This document shows, piece after piece, positions 1 to 8,012 of a stretch of DNA of 42,768 nt (position 1 is its first letter; each line of letters starts with the position of its first letter). Made by a program: the position numbers and the translations under genes. The notes beneath the pieces were generated by a model that was not told the DNA's origin, ran no database searches, and saw only the letters and a list, made by a program, of their open reading frames with translations. This DNA comes from an uncultured Clostridia bacterium (GTDB lineage Bacteria > Bacillota > Clostridia > TANB77 > CAG-508), in assembly GCA_948560265.1 (NCBI GenBank), contig CAOXTD010000013.1, positions 1-42,768 on the forward strand, read 5' to 3'.

Positions 1-45
1 AATAATTTATGCAGAATTCCGAAGGAATTCTACGTTCCTTATTTT
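1..45. repeat. Partial copy of a dispersed two-hairpin repeat
   Basis: An 8-bp stem (AGAATTCC, loop GAA, GGAATTCT) at 13-31 is preceded by TTATGCA and followed by TCCTTATTT. The same frame, TTATGCA then a hairpin of different sequence then TCCTTATTT, recurs at 10458-10493. The first hairpin of the repeat would lie left of the window edge, so only the second half is visible. The match is short, so membership is likely but not certain. Confidence 0.5.
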
Positions 46-194
46 TATCTTCTTCAATAATATTCAATTAACAATCAAATTCTTTTGACTCTTAATTATT
101 TATACTGACCATTTTTTTATAGATGGTTTGCTTCCATCTTTCCTTTATTGGTTTCTCTCAAAGGTTTATTGTTTACTTTTCAATGTGCTTGATT

Positions 195-266
195 TTTTTA
201 AATCTCCAGACGATGTTTCTCGCTGAAGACAATACCCATTTTAGCACAGCAATTTGTTAAAGTCAA
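195..266 (-). promoter_or_regulatory. Strong sigma-A promoter and leader resembling an rRNA operon start
   Basis: On the minus strand TTGACT (261-266) is separated by exactly 17 bp from TAAAAT (238-243). Upstream (267-340) lies a run of A and T tracts like an UP element. About 45 bases downstream the leader contains ACATTGAAAAGTAAACAA, which resembles the CTTTGAAAACTAAACAA stretch found ahead of 16S rRNA genes in Firmicutes. No ORF follows before the left edge. I infer a stable-RNA operon beginning just outside the window; the RNA gene itself is not visible. I see nothing else in 267-373. Confidence 0.5.
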
Positions 267-373
267 CACATTTTTTAAATTTTTTTCAAAAGTTTTTTTC
301 ACATTTCTCAAAATGGCTATTTATCAAGCAAAAATGATATTAGAAAAAGTTGCCAAATTTTAATTTTAATCAT

Positions 374-407
374 AAAAATGCAGAATTTTTAAAAGTTCTG
401 CATTTTT
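374..407 (-). terminator. Intrinsic terminator after the membrane-anchored protein
   Basis: The arms AAAAATGCAGAA and TTCTGCATTTTT form a stem with T-runs on either side, seven bases beyond the stop codon of the minus-strand gene at 414. It could act on both strands but is best placed to end the lepA operon. Confidence 0.75.
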
Positions 408-413
408 CTATAA

Positions 414-2327
414 TTAAATTTCTGTGATGGTAATAATTTCTACAAATCCTTTTGTGTTGTATTCAATCGTAACACTATATTTCATACCTGCATCAATATT
501 ATCTTTTAGTTGGTTCAATTTTGTATCATCTTCTTCTCCCTGTTCATTCCAATTGTTTGGTTTCTTTGTCTTATTTCCATTTAGCCTAATCTTTACTATT
601 TTATCATTCTCTTCAGAGTTAGTATTATTCGTTACTGCATTAGATATTAATGTCTTTACTATTGTTCCATTCACATCTTCGCCTTTATATATTTCAAATC
701 TTTGATTAAATAATTCTATTTCTTGTTGCATTATTTGATTTTGCGTTTGTTGTCCATTCTGAATTGTATTATTAGTTGTTAGCATAGATTGATTTAGATT
801 TGCCATAATAAACATTCCAGTTGTGCTTATTGGCTGTGGTATGCCATTCACATTCATTATTGTAAAAACAGAGGATATAATTCCTTGTAAATAATACAAA
901 CCATCTTGCTCATTTGTTACTTGAATATTTAGTTGTTCAACTTTTTCTGGTATAATCTGTTCTATTCTTCTGCCTAATCCTTCAAAGAAATTTTCCAACT
1001 GTTCTCTTGGATAGTTATTTACTACTACTGCACTGGTATTCGTCAATTCTTGTATATCAACTTCTTCATTAGCTACTTGTATTGTTTTATAATAAGATGT
1101 TTCTATTGTTGTATCATTATCAAATATTGTAATTTTGCTATTATTCTCTATTTTATCTTCCATTACATTGCCTAAAGATGTATTCATTACTAATTGATAT
1201 CCACTCTTATTATCCACAATATTCGTTGTGTAGATAATCATACTATCTAAAATTTGCTTTTCCATTTCAACTTGCATAACAGTTTGCATTTGTGCATTTT
1301 CACTTTCAGAACTATTGAAACTAATATCTACATTCTTTTTATTTTCCTTGCTATCATCAATATCAATCACAATTTCTGCTATTCGATTATCTTTTATTCG
1401 AATTTTTGTTATACCTTTTTTTGGTTGATATACTACAAAACTTATCTTATCAACTGGATTTTGTATTTGTTGTATGCTTGTAATCATTCCATCTATTATT
1501 TTTTGTATACTTTCTTTATCAAAGTCCGAGAAAACCTTAAGCGACAAATAATTTATCAATTGTTCATCATCTTTTGCTTTGCTTAAAAGATTAACTATAA
1601 TTTGTTTAATTTCCTCACCGCTTAAGTCTAGCTGATATCCAACTGTTTCATAACTTTGATTATTGATCGTAATACTTTCTTTTTCCGTCTTAGTATATTT
1701 TTCTTCTGGTATGCTGCTTAGTAGCATATTAAAATAAGTATCAGATAAATATTTTTCTTCTTCTGATATACTTAGAGGTAATTTGGGCACATTCTTAGAT
1801 CTACCAAAAGAAATAGCATCTGGTATTCCTATGTTTTCTGTATTTGGTATGCCTAATTTTTCTATAAATTGTTTTAAGTCACTATTACGAAATCCTATAT
1901 AATATGGTTCATAAATATCTTTGCAATAAATGGCATAAATATCCTCACTATTAATATAAGAGGCTTTTAGATGTTCCGCTTCTCCATTATATAAAGTGAT
2001 GTCTGCATAGTTTCTCCTTGTATTTTGGTTATATTTTTCAGTAGTTCCTAGTTTTATTGTTTGCGTTCCTGTTTCTTTTGTAACAGCTATGCTTAAATCT
2101 CCTTTTGCAGTATAAGAATGAGTGGCTTTCCAGTTCTTTTGTTCTGTTTTATTTTCGTTAGTTAGCATTTTGGCTAGCTGGCTACTATTAGATGCATATT
2201 TCCAAAATAGTTGCTCATTACTTTTAAAAATATCTGTTGCAAAGTGTAAAAAAGCAAAAATACCTGCTACAATTAATGTTACTGAGATAATAATAATTGT
2301 AATTATAATTCCTGTTTTTTTCTTCAT
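414..2327 (-). CDS. Membrane-anchored extracytoplasmic protein of unknown function
   Basis: A 637-residue protein. After MKKKTG there is a single hydrophobic segment at about residues 6-30 with no following lipobox cysteine, so it looks like a signal anchor with a large outside domain. The rest is hydrophilic with many Asn, Thr, Glu and Ile, repeated beta-type segments and a Gln/Asn-rich stretch near residues 510-540. It starts 16 bases after the rlmB stop with a GGGAG ribosome site, so it is the last gene of the lepA-HD-rlmB transcript, followed by a terminator. It resembles uncharacterised clostridial surface proteins; I cannot assign a function. Its link to the translation genes is probably only positional. 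Confidence 0.8.
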   Translation of the reverse strand: MKKKTGIIITIIIISVTLIVAGIFAFLHFATDIFKSNEQLFWKYASNSSQLAKMLTNENKTEQKNWKATHSYTAKGDLSIAVTKETGTQTIKLGTTEKYNQNTRRNYADITLYNGEAEHLKASYINSEDIYAIYCKDIYEPYYIGFRNSDLKQFIEKLGIPNTENIGIPDAISFGRSKNVPKLPLSISEEEKYLSDTYFNMLLSSIPEEKYTKTEKESITINNQSYETVGYQLDLSGEEIKQIIVNLLSKAKDDEQLINYLSLKVFSDFDKESIQKIIDGMITSIQQIQNPVDKISFVVYQPKKGITKIRIKDNRIAEIVIDIDDSKENKKNVDISFNSSESENAQMQTVMQVEMEKQILDSMIIYTTNIVDNKSGYQLVMNTSLGNVMEDKIENNSKITIFDNDTTIETSYYKTIQVANEEVDIQELTNTSAVVVNNYPREQLENFFEGLGRRIEQIIPEKVEQLNIQVTNEQDGLYYLQGIISSVFTIMNVNGIPQPISTTGMFIMANLNQSMLTTNNTIQNGQQTQNQIMQQEIELFNQRFEIYKGEDVNGTIVKTLISNAVTNNTNSEENDKIVKIRLNGNKTKKPNNWNEQGEEDDTKLNQLKDNIDAGMKYSVTIEYNTKGFVEIITITEI

Positions 2328-2343
2328 TTTTCCATCTCCCTTT

Positions 2344-3093
2344 TTATTTATTCCTTTGTCTTACTACTTCGTACATCACAATTCCAGCTGACACAGAGGC
2401 ATTCAATGAAGTAATTTTTCCCTTCATCGGAATTTTTACCAAAAAGTCACAATTTTCTTTTACTAATCTTGCCATTCCAAAACCTTCACTGCCAATTACA
2501 AGTGCCAAAGGCATTTTATAATCCTGTTTTGTATAAATCACTTCTGTATCCATATCTGTACCACAAATCCAAATTCCTCGTTCTTTTAAAAATCGGATTG
2601 TTTCATTAATGTTATTCACTCTTGCTATCTGCATATGTTCTACAGCTCCAGCAGATACTTTATTTACTGTACTGTTTACTGATGCCGCTCTTCTTTTTGG
2701 AATAATAATTCCATGTACTCCAGCTGTTTCTGCTGTTCTAATGATAGATCCTAAATTATGTGGATCTTCTATTCCATCTAAAACTAAAATAAATGGTGTT
2801 TCATGTCTTTTACTAGCTACCTCTAAAATATCTTCTACCTCACAATAGTCAAAAGGAGGTACAATAGCAATTACTCCTTGATAATTCTCAGTTTGTGCTA
2901 TTTGGTTTAATTTATTTCGCTCTATTTCTGTTAATAAAATTTTACGTTCTTTTGCTATTGCTATAATTTTATGAATAGAACCATGTTTTTCACCTTTTGC
3001 AACTAGTATTTTATTCACATCTCTTCCTGATTCTAATAGTTCTAGTACACTATTTCTTCCCTCTACTTGGTCTTGGTATTCTTGTTTTTCCAT
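2344..3093 (-). CDS. rlmB: 23S rRNA (guanosine-2'-O)-methyltransferase RlmB
   Basis: A 249-residue SpoU-family (SPOUT fold) RNA 2'-O-ribose methyltransferase. The N-terminus carries the substrate-binding domain opening (EGRNSVLELL). The catalytic part has the three family motifs: motif 1 around LDGIEDPHNLGSIIRTAE, motif 2 around LVIGSEGFGM, and motif 3 IPMKGKITSLNASVSAGI, which together build the trefoil-knot SAM site. RlmB methylates the 23S peptidyl-transferase loop guanosine (2251 in E. coli). Related TrmH-like enzymes have other targets, so the exact nucleotide is inferred. It lies four bases from the HD-domain gene and is translationally linked, with GAAGG upstream of its ATG. Confidence 0.9.
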   Translation of the reverse strand: MEKQEYQDQVEGRNSVLELLESGRDVNKILVAKGEKHGSIHKIIAIAKERKILLTEIERNKLNQIAQTENYQGVIAIVPPFDYCEVEDILEVASKRHETPFILVLDGIEDPHNLGSIIRTAETAGVHGIIIPKRRAASVNSTVNKVSAGAVEHMQIARVNNINETIRFLKERGIWICGTDMDTEVIYTKQDYKMPLALVIGSEGFGMARLVKENCDFLVKIPMKGKITSLNASVSAGIVMYEVVRQRNK

Positions 3094-3097
3094 ATTT

Positions 3098-3871
3098 TTA
3101 TCCTTCTTCTATTCTTTTTTGCATATATTCATATGCAACTTGTTCAATTTTTTTCATCTTTTCTCTTGTTGTTTCTTCTTTATAATCTATTCTTGCAATT
3201 AAGTCATGAATATATCCATTTTCTTTTACTTTTTTAAAACTAATTGGAAAATACATATCAAATATAAATGCAATATCCACTAGCCAACTATCCAAATCTG
3301 TTTTTACAAAGCTTCTCTCAATGGTTTGACAATTTAAGGTCTGCTCATATACCTCTTTTGAAATTTCTTCATTGGTAATTTCTTTTTTGTTAAATAATGT
3401 TTCTAACGGTTCTGTTCTGATTAACTTCAAAATATCTAATTTATCTGCATCTCGAATAATTTTACTATGTAACAATTCTTTTTCCGTTAAACCTTCTTCT
3501 ATTTTGTATTTATTATGATTATGAATTGCCTTGTAAATAATATCATCATATTGCTCATCTTCTATAAATTTGCGAATATAACCATCTTGAAATAGAATTT
3601 CTAACCCTAGTTCTGCATGGTCTACACTATTTCTATCTGAAAAAGTATGATATCTTTTTAATTGTTCAAATCTACCAATATCATGTAGTAATCCAATTAA
3701 TTCTGCTAGCTTTCTATCTTCTTCTGCTAATTTTAAGTATTCTGCAATCTCTTTTGCTTCTTTTTGTACTCTTTTGGTATGATGTTTTTTTAAAACAGTC
3801 TTGGCATCATTGTCATCATAATGGGATACATATTCATCAAAAATTTTCTCAGCTTTTTCTAAATCTATCAT
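3098..3871 (-). CDS. HD-domain phosphohydrolase
   Basis: A 257-residue HD-superfamily protein. The metal ligands are visible in order: His at 30/31, the HD pair in LLHDIGRFEQ at 63-64, further histidines in the HNHNKY segment near 117-121, and Asp in RDADKLDIL at 141-143. Such proteins hydrolyse phosphomonoesters or phosphodiesters of nucleotides, but the substrate cannot be read from sequence. It sits between lepA and rlmB with spacings of three to four bases, and its GAGGAG site overlaps the lepA end, so it is co-translated with them. It is not a RelA/SpoT protein: no synthetase or TGS domain is present. Confidence 0.85.
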   Translation of the reverse strand: MIDLEKAEKIFDEYVSHYDDNDAKTVLKKHHTKRVQKEAKEIAEYLKLAEEDRKLAELIGLLHDIGRFEQLKRYHTFSDRNSVDHAELGLEILFQDGYIRKFIEDEQYDDIIYKAIHNHNKYKIEEGLTEKELLHSKIIRDADKLDILKLIRTEPLETLFNKKEITNEEISKEVYEQTLNCQTIERSFVKTDLDSWLVDIAFIFDMYFPISFKKVKENGYIHDLIARIDYKEETTREKMKKIEQVAYEYMQKRIEEG

Positions 3872-3874
3872 TTC

Positions 3875-5686
3875 TTACTCCTCATCTAATTTTAGTACAG
3901 ATAAAAATGCCTCTTGTGGAATATCTACATTGCCAACTTGTCTCATCTTCTTTTTACCACGTTTTTGTTTCTCTAATAATTTTTTCTTTCTGGTAATATC
4001 TCCACCATAGCATTTAGCTAAAACATCTTTGCGCATTGCAGAAATCGTTTCTCTAGCAATAATTTTTCCTCCTATTACTGCTTGTAGTGGAATGACAAAT
4101 AATTGTCTTGGGATAACTTCTTTCAACTTCTCTACCATTTTTTTACCCTTTTCATAACTGCTATCCCTGTGAACAATAAAGGATAATGCATCAACGCCTT
4201 CTCCATTTACCCAAATATCTAACTTCACTAAATCAGACCTTTGATATTCTTTAAACTCATAGTCAAAAGAAGCATATCCTTTCGTTTTTGATTTTAAAGT
4301 ATCAAAAAAATCGTAAATAATTTCATTTAATGGTAATTCATAATGTAATGTCACCCTATTTTCATCTAGATATTTCATGTCAATGTAGGTACCACGTCTA
4401 TTTTGACAAATATCCATAATACCACCTACATATTCTTTCGGTGTTAATATTTCGGCTTGTACGATTGGTTCTTCCATATAGGCAATTTCAGTAGATGGTG
4501 GCATATCTGCTGGGTTATATAATTCAATCACCTCACCTGATGTTTTGTGAACTTTATAAATAACCGAAGGAGAAGTGGTAATTAAACTCAAGTCAAACTC
4601 TCTATCTAGTCTTTCTTCAATAATTTCTAAATGTAATAATCCTAAAAATCCACATCTAAATCCTGAACCTAAAGCTCCTGAAGTTTCTGGTTCATATTCT
4701 AATGCAGCATCATTTAACTTTAATTTTTCTAATGCTACTTTTAAATTTTCATAATCGCTTCCATCAATAGGATAAATTCCACAATATACCATAGGATTTA
4801 CTTTTTTGTATCCTGGTAAAGGTTCTTTTGCAGAATTTTCTTGTAGAGTAATTGTATCTCCTACTCGTACATCTGATAAGCTTTTAATACTTGCTGCAAT
4901 ATAGCCAACTTCTCCTGCTTTTAACTCTTCTCCTTCTTCATATTTTCCAGGTTCAAAGTAGCCTACCTCTGTAATGACAAAAGTTTTGCCAGAAGACATT
5001 AATTTCATTTCATCTCCTGCTTTTACAGTTCCGTCTTTAATTCGTACATAAGCAATAGCACCTTTGTAATTATCATAAATAGAGTCAAAAATCAAAGCTT
5101 TTAAAGGAGCATTTTCATCACCTGTTGGCGCTGGCAAATCAGTTACTATTCTTTCTAATACTTGGTCTACATTTATTCCTGATTTTGCTGAAATACAAGG
5201 GGCATCTTGCGCAGGAATACCAATAATATCTTCAATTTCCTTTTTTACTTCTTCTGGTCTTGCATTTGGTAAATCTATTTTATTAATCACTGGTAAGATT
5301 TCTAAATCGTTATCAATTGCCAAATACACATTTGCTAAAGTTTGTGCCTCTACCCCTTGACTACTATCTACCACCAAAACAGCTCCATCACAAGCTGCCA
5401 GACTACGAGAAACTTCATAATTGAAATCCACATGCCCTGGGGTATCTATTAAATTAAGTTCATAATCTTGTCCATCTTTGGCATGGTATTTCATACGAAC
5501 TGCTTGTGATTTAATGGTAATTCCTCTTTCTCTTTCAATGTCCATATTATCTAGCACTTGACTTTCCATTTCTCTTTGAGATAGTACCCCTGTCATTTCA
5601 ATTAGTCTATCTGCTAAAGTAGACTTTCCGTGATCAATATGGGCAATAATACTGAAGTTACGAATATGCTTTTTTCTGTCTTGCAA
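3875..5686 (-). CDS. lepA: Translation elongation factor 4 (LepA), TTG start
   Basis: A 603-residue translational GTPase of normal LepA length. The G1 loop is AHIDHGKS (residues 15-22), G3 is DTPGH, and G4 is NKID. EF-G-like domains II, III and V follow. The C-terminal domain unique to LepA is recognisable from CYGGDITRKKKLLEKQKRGK and VDIPQEAFLSVL. LepA acts on ribosomes, affecting back-translocation or initiation. The start is TTG at 5686, chosen because GGAGG lies nine bases upstream and the ORF then opens with the family's DRKKHIRNFSIIAHID. It is the first gene of a four-gene operon with its own promoter. Confidence 0.95.
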   Translation of the reverse strand: MQDRKKHIRNFSIIAHIDHGKSTLADRLIEMTGVLSQREMESQVLDNMDIERERGITIKSQAVRMKYHAKDGQDYELNLIDTPGHVDFNYEVSRSLAACDGAVLVVDSSQGVEAQTLANVYLAIDNDLEILPVINKIDLPNARPEEVKKEIEDIIGIPAQDAPCISAKSGINVDQVLERIVTDLPAPTGDENAPLKALIFDSIYDNYKGAIAYVRIKDGTVKAGDEMKLMSSGKTFVITEVGYFEPGKYEEGEELKAGEVGYIAASIKSLSDVRVGDTITLQENSAKEPLPGYKKVNPMVYCGIYPIDGSDYENLKVALEKLKLNDAALEYEPETSGALGSGFRCGFLGLLHLEIIEERLDREFDLSLITTSPSVIYKVHKTSGEVIELYNPADMPPSTEIAYMEEPIVQAEILTPKEYVGGIMDICQNRRGTYIDMKYLDENRVTLHYELPLNEIIYDFFDTLKSKTKGYASFDYEFKEYQRSDLVKLDIWVNGEGVDALSFIVHRDSSYEKGKKMVEKLKEVIPRQLFVIPLQAVIGGKIIARETISAMRKDVLAKCYGGDITRKKKLLEKQKRGKKKMRQVGNVDIPQEAFLSVLKLDEE

Positions 5687-5724
5687 ATTAAGCTGCCTCC
5701 TCTTCTTTTTCTTTCTTTTTGCTT

Positions 5725-5753
5725 ATTTTATCATAGCAAAAGTGTTTTAACAA
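5725..5753 (-). promoter_or_regulatory. Sigma-A type promoter of the lepA operon
   Basis: On the minus strand TTGTTA (5748-5753), a 17-bp spacer and TAAAAT (5725-5730) lie about 40 bases ahead of the lepA start. The match is good at -10 and moderate at -35. Confidence 0.55.
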
Positions 5754-5764
5754 GACATAAATAG

Positions 5765-5810
5765 AAACTTGTAATATAGTAATTATTCCAAATTTCTATA
5801 CTACAAGTTT
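5765..5810 (-). terminator. Long hairpin after the DUF4190-like gene
   Basis: AAACTTGTA and TACAAGTTT pair, and the stem continues inward with TATAG/CTATA across one mismatch. It lies 18 bases beyond the stop at 5828. The T-run after the stem is weak, so it may be a terminator or an mRNA-end stabiliser. Confidence 0.5.
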
Positions 5811-5827
5811 AATTATTCTATCTTTTC

Positions 5828-6202
5828 TTAAATAGTTTTATAATCATTAATTCTATCTCTACGATAATTATCATACCAGTCGTCTAGCCAATCATCATAA
5901 TCGTCATCATAATCATAGTCATAATAGTAACGGTCACGAATGGTATCTGGTTCAGTCTCCTCTACCATAATACCAATAGAGACTAGCGACATAATCAAAA
6001 TAATTGGAATAGCAATTGCACTAATGATTAATCCTGCAATTCCAAATCCTTTATTTTTATCATTTGTTTTACTCTTCTTTATTGCATCTATAATTCCAAA
6101 AATCAAACCAATAATAGCTGTCATTAAAGCTAAAAAACAAATAAATGGTATCCAACCTATTACCATTGAAATTATTCCTAAAACAAATGCGGCAATTCCC
6201 AT
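5828..6202 (-). CDS. DUF4190-like small membrane protein with acidic Tyr/Asp tail
   Basis: A 124-residue protein. I start it at the ATG at 6202 because GGGGG sits seven bases ahead; the longer reading frame to 6259 has no ribosome site. It has two or three hydrophobic segments (GIAAFVLGIISMVIGW, then ICFLALMTAIIGLIFGI, then FGIAGLIISAIAIPIILIM) in the pattern of DUF4190 proteins. The C-terminus is a strongly charged tail of Asp, Tyr, Trp and Arg from about residue 90. The function is unknown; the tail could be a cytoplasmic interaction segment. It is monocistronic. Confidence 0.7.
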   Translation of the reverse strand: MGIAAFVLGIISMVIGWIPFICFLALMTAIIGLIFGIIDAIKKSKTNDKNKGFGIAGLIISAIAIPIILIMSLVSIGIMVEETEPDTIRDRYYYDYDYDDDYDDWLDDWYDNYRRDRINDYKTI

Positions 6203-6365
6203 ATTTATTCCCCCTTTAATTATATACTTTATTATACTTTGTTTTAGCTTATTTGTCAAAAGGGAGTTTTGCTGTTATATTTTTTGTTATATATTGATTT
6301 CTTTAGTTAATTTAGTGATAAAATTATATTATGTTGTTTACAAATTATTTATTATGGAGTAATAT

Positions 6366-6622
6366 ATGAAGTATAAGTTTTTGATTATTGATGATAATAT
6401 AAATTTTGCTAAAAATTTAAGTAACGGACTACAACAAAATCTTTCAAATTCCTTACAAAAAGTTGACATTTGTAAGGAATGAGTGGCGGTCCTACTATGA
6501 GAACATCAGATAATCATGTTTTAGGTATAAATTCTGGTCTTTATAGAAATGATTCAACTCAAACTTGTTTAACTAGAATTACTGATTCTATATTTAATTT
6601 AGTAATAAGTAGCGATTTATAA
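6366..6622 (+). pseudogene. Relic joining a response-regulator start to an S1 protease end
   Basis: ATG at 6366, with GGAG six bases upstream, opens a 38-codon frame MKYKFLIIDDNINFAKNL..., the first beta strand and acidic pair of a response-regulator receiver domain, and stops at 6480-6482. Overlapping it in another frame, 6476-6622 reads GMSGGP followed by TSDNHVLGINSGLYRNDST and RITDSIFNL, which is the catalytic-serine motif and C-terminal strands of a trypsin/V8-like serine peptidase. The codon before GMSGGP is TAA. So two unrelated genes each survive only as a fragment and meet at about 6470. A deletion between a two-component gene and a secreted protease gene would explain this. A short peptide could still be translated from either ATG (6366 or 6479). 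Confidence 0.6.
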
Positions 6623-6635
6623 TTATTAATAAAAC

Positions 6636-6679
6636 TTAGTAACTTGGATTACTAACACTAGTAACTTCCAAGTTACTAA
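6636..6679. promoter_or_regulatory. Perfect 12-bp inverted repeat ahead of the Ig-like genes
   Basis: TTAGTAACTTGG (6636-6647) and CCAAGTTACTAA (6668-6679) are perfect inverted copies. A further GTAACTT lies in the loop. It is 33 bases ahead of the ATG at 6713, without a T-run. It could be an operator or the terminator of the decayed gene before it. Confidence 0.45.
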
Positions 6680-6712
6680 AATGTAAATTTTGTATAAATA
6701 AGAAGGTAACAT

Positions 6713-7141
6713 ATGAATAAGAAAATTGTAACCATATTTATTTTTATAGTAGTAACTATCATACTTTTGTTATTGTCGTATTCTAATAATGTCGTAACTA
6801 TTGAACTGCAAAAGAAATCTATCAGCGACACTGGAGCAACTATAATTATTACAGATAAAGGTTTTCAAAAACATGGATGGGGAGCAGAATATTTTTTACA
6901 GGTAAAAGAAAATGGTGAATGGAAAAGATTAGAACCATTATCATACATTCCTAATCCAGATTCTATTTTTCCTCTTTTTGATTATAGTTTGAATGAATAT
7001 AATCAACTTACCCAAACACTAGATTGGCGTAATTATTATGGTGAATTGCAAAATGGAACATATAGAATTGTAAAAATAGGTTTTGATCCCAAAACTGATG
7101 AAGAGGTCTATTTTTATTCTGAAGAATTTGAAATCAAATAA
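6713..7141 (+). CDS. Membrane-anchored Ig-like protein, copy 1
   Basis: A 142-residue protein with an N-terminal hydrophobic segment (about residues 5-22, IVTIFIFIVVTIILLLLSY) and one extracytoplasmic domain of about 110 residues. The segments ISDTGATIIITD, EYFLQVKENGEWKRL, LDWRNYYGELQNGTYRIVK and a final FYSEEFEIK are the signature of a bacterial Ig-like domain I associate with Pfam Big_14: N-W/Y-L-Y-G-x-L-x-x-G-x-Y-R-I-V-K near the end. It has no lipobox Cys, so it is probably anchored by its transmembrane segment. It lies 14 bases ahead of a close paralogue and is probably co-transcribed with it. Its role is unknown. Confidence 0.75.
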   Translation: MNKKIVTIFIFIVVTIILLLLSYSNNVVTIELQKKSISDTGATIIITDKGFQKHGWGAEYFLQVKENGEWKRLEPLSYIPNPDSIFPLFDYSLNEYNQLTQTLDWRNYYGELQNGTYRIVKIGFDPKTDEEVYFYSEEFEIK

Positions 7142-7155
7142 AGAGGTATTATTTA

Positions 7156-7581
7156 ATGCGTAAAGAAATGATAATAATATTTATTCTCCTAATCTTGATA
7201 GCTTTATTCTTATTGGTACAATTTGGTAATACTGTAACTATAAAAGTTTCAAAAGAATCCATAAGTAATACTGGAGTAACTATAGTTGTTACAGATAAAA
7301 GTCAAAAAGAATATGCATGGGATCCAAGATATCTTATCCAAGTAAAACAAAATAATGAATGGGAAACATTAGAAACTATAGTTCCTCCTTCTGATTTAGC
7401 CAATGTAGAGATTCTACTTGCATATATTTTGAATGAAAAAAATCAATTTACTCAGTCAATAGACTGGGAACGCCGTTATGGTGAATTGCAAAATGGAACA
7501 TATAGAATTGTAAAGATAGGTTTCGATACTACTACTCGTAAAGATGTTTACTTTTATTCTAATGAGTTCAAAATTAAATAA
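7156..7581 (+). CDS. Membrane-anchored Ig-like protein, copy 2 (tandem paralogue)
   Basis: A 141-residue protein with the same layout as its neighbour: a hydrophobic N-terminus (IIIFILLILIALFLLVQF), ISNTGVTIVVTDKS, a YLIQVKQNNEW strand, and an end almost identical to copy 1 (YGELQNGTYRIVKIGFD). The DNA of that stretch is also nearly identical (7046-7081 against 7483-7518), showing a recent tandem duplication or gene conversion, while the middle (residues 50-95) has drifted. This is Ig-like fold, Big_14 type. It is preceded by AGAGG and forms a likely operon with 6713 and 7609. Confidence 0.75.
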   Translation: MRKEMIIIFILLILIALFLLVQFGNTVTIKVSKESISNTGVTIVVTDKSQKEYAWDPRYLIQVKQNNEWETLETIVPPSDLANVEILLAYILNEKNQFTQSIDWERRYGELQNGTYRIVKIGFDTTTRKDVYFYSNEFKIK

Positions 7582-7608
7582 ATTAATGGAATCAAAAGGA
7601 GTACAATA

Positions 7609-7932
7609 ATGATTTTTAAAAACAAAAAAGTAATTTTATTATCTATCCTATTAGTAATCATATTACTGTCCTGCATATTCTTTATGGTAGATAGCAAAAG
7701 AGTACATAATAATGAATTACCTATCTTTTGTATAAGAGGAGAAGCTTATTTAGATGGTGGGACAACTGTATATTACGGAATTGGATATAAAGTAATAGCA
7801 TTTCACTCAATAATTGATTCTAAAACACGAACTTATTTTACTGAGAAGAAAATTGGCTCATGGTTTATGGATTATGATGATTTTGATGCAGAAATAGAGG
7901 AATATTGTGCAAATGTTCAAAAAAATAAATAA
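7609..7932 (+). CDS. Small exported protein of unknown function
   Basis: A 107-residue protein with a hydrophobic N-terminal segment (VILLSILLVIILLSCIFFM). A cysteine at about residue 21 could be a lipobox remnant, but the surrounding residues are not canonical. The mature part has the motif LPIFCIRGEAYLDGGTTVYY followed by GIGYKVI, common to a family of small clostridial secreted proteins of unknown role. AAGGAG precedes the ATG. It follows the two Ig-like genes on the same strand within 27 bases and ends at a strong terminator, so it is the last member of that cluster. Confidence 0.65.
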   Translation: MIFKNKKVILLSILLVIILLSCIFFMVDSKRVHNNELPIFCIRGEAYLDGGTTVYYGIGYKVIAFHSIIDSKTRTYFTEKKIGSWFMDYDDFDAEIEEYCANVQKNK

Positions 7933-7940
7933 AACATAAG

Positions 7941-7980
7941 AGTACTTTAAAAGAATCTCTTTTAAAGTACTTTTGTATTT
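7941..7980 (+). terminator. Strong intrinsic terminator
   Basis: The stem is a perfect 14 bp (AGTACTTTAAAAGA, loop ATC, TCTTTTAAAGTACT), followed by TTTTGTATTTTAT. It separates the plus-strand Ig-like cluster from the converging Lon-like gene. Confidence 0.9.
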
Positions 7981-8012
7981 TATCATCTCATATCTGTGGA
8001 TTTATTCTATTC

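Noticed and set aside
6636..6679. Insertion-sequence end
   Set aside because: No transposase nearby, no target-site duplication; simple inverted repeat.
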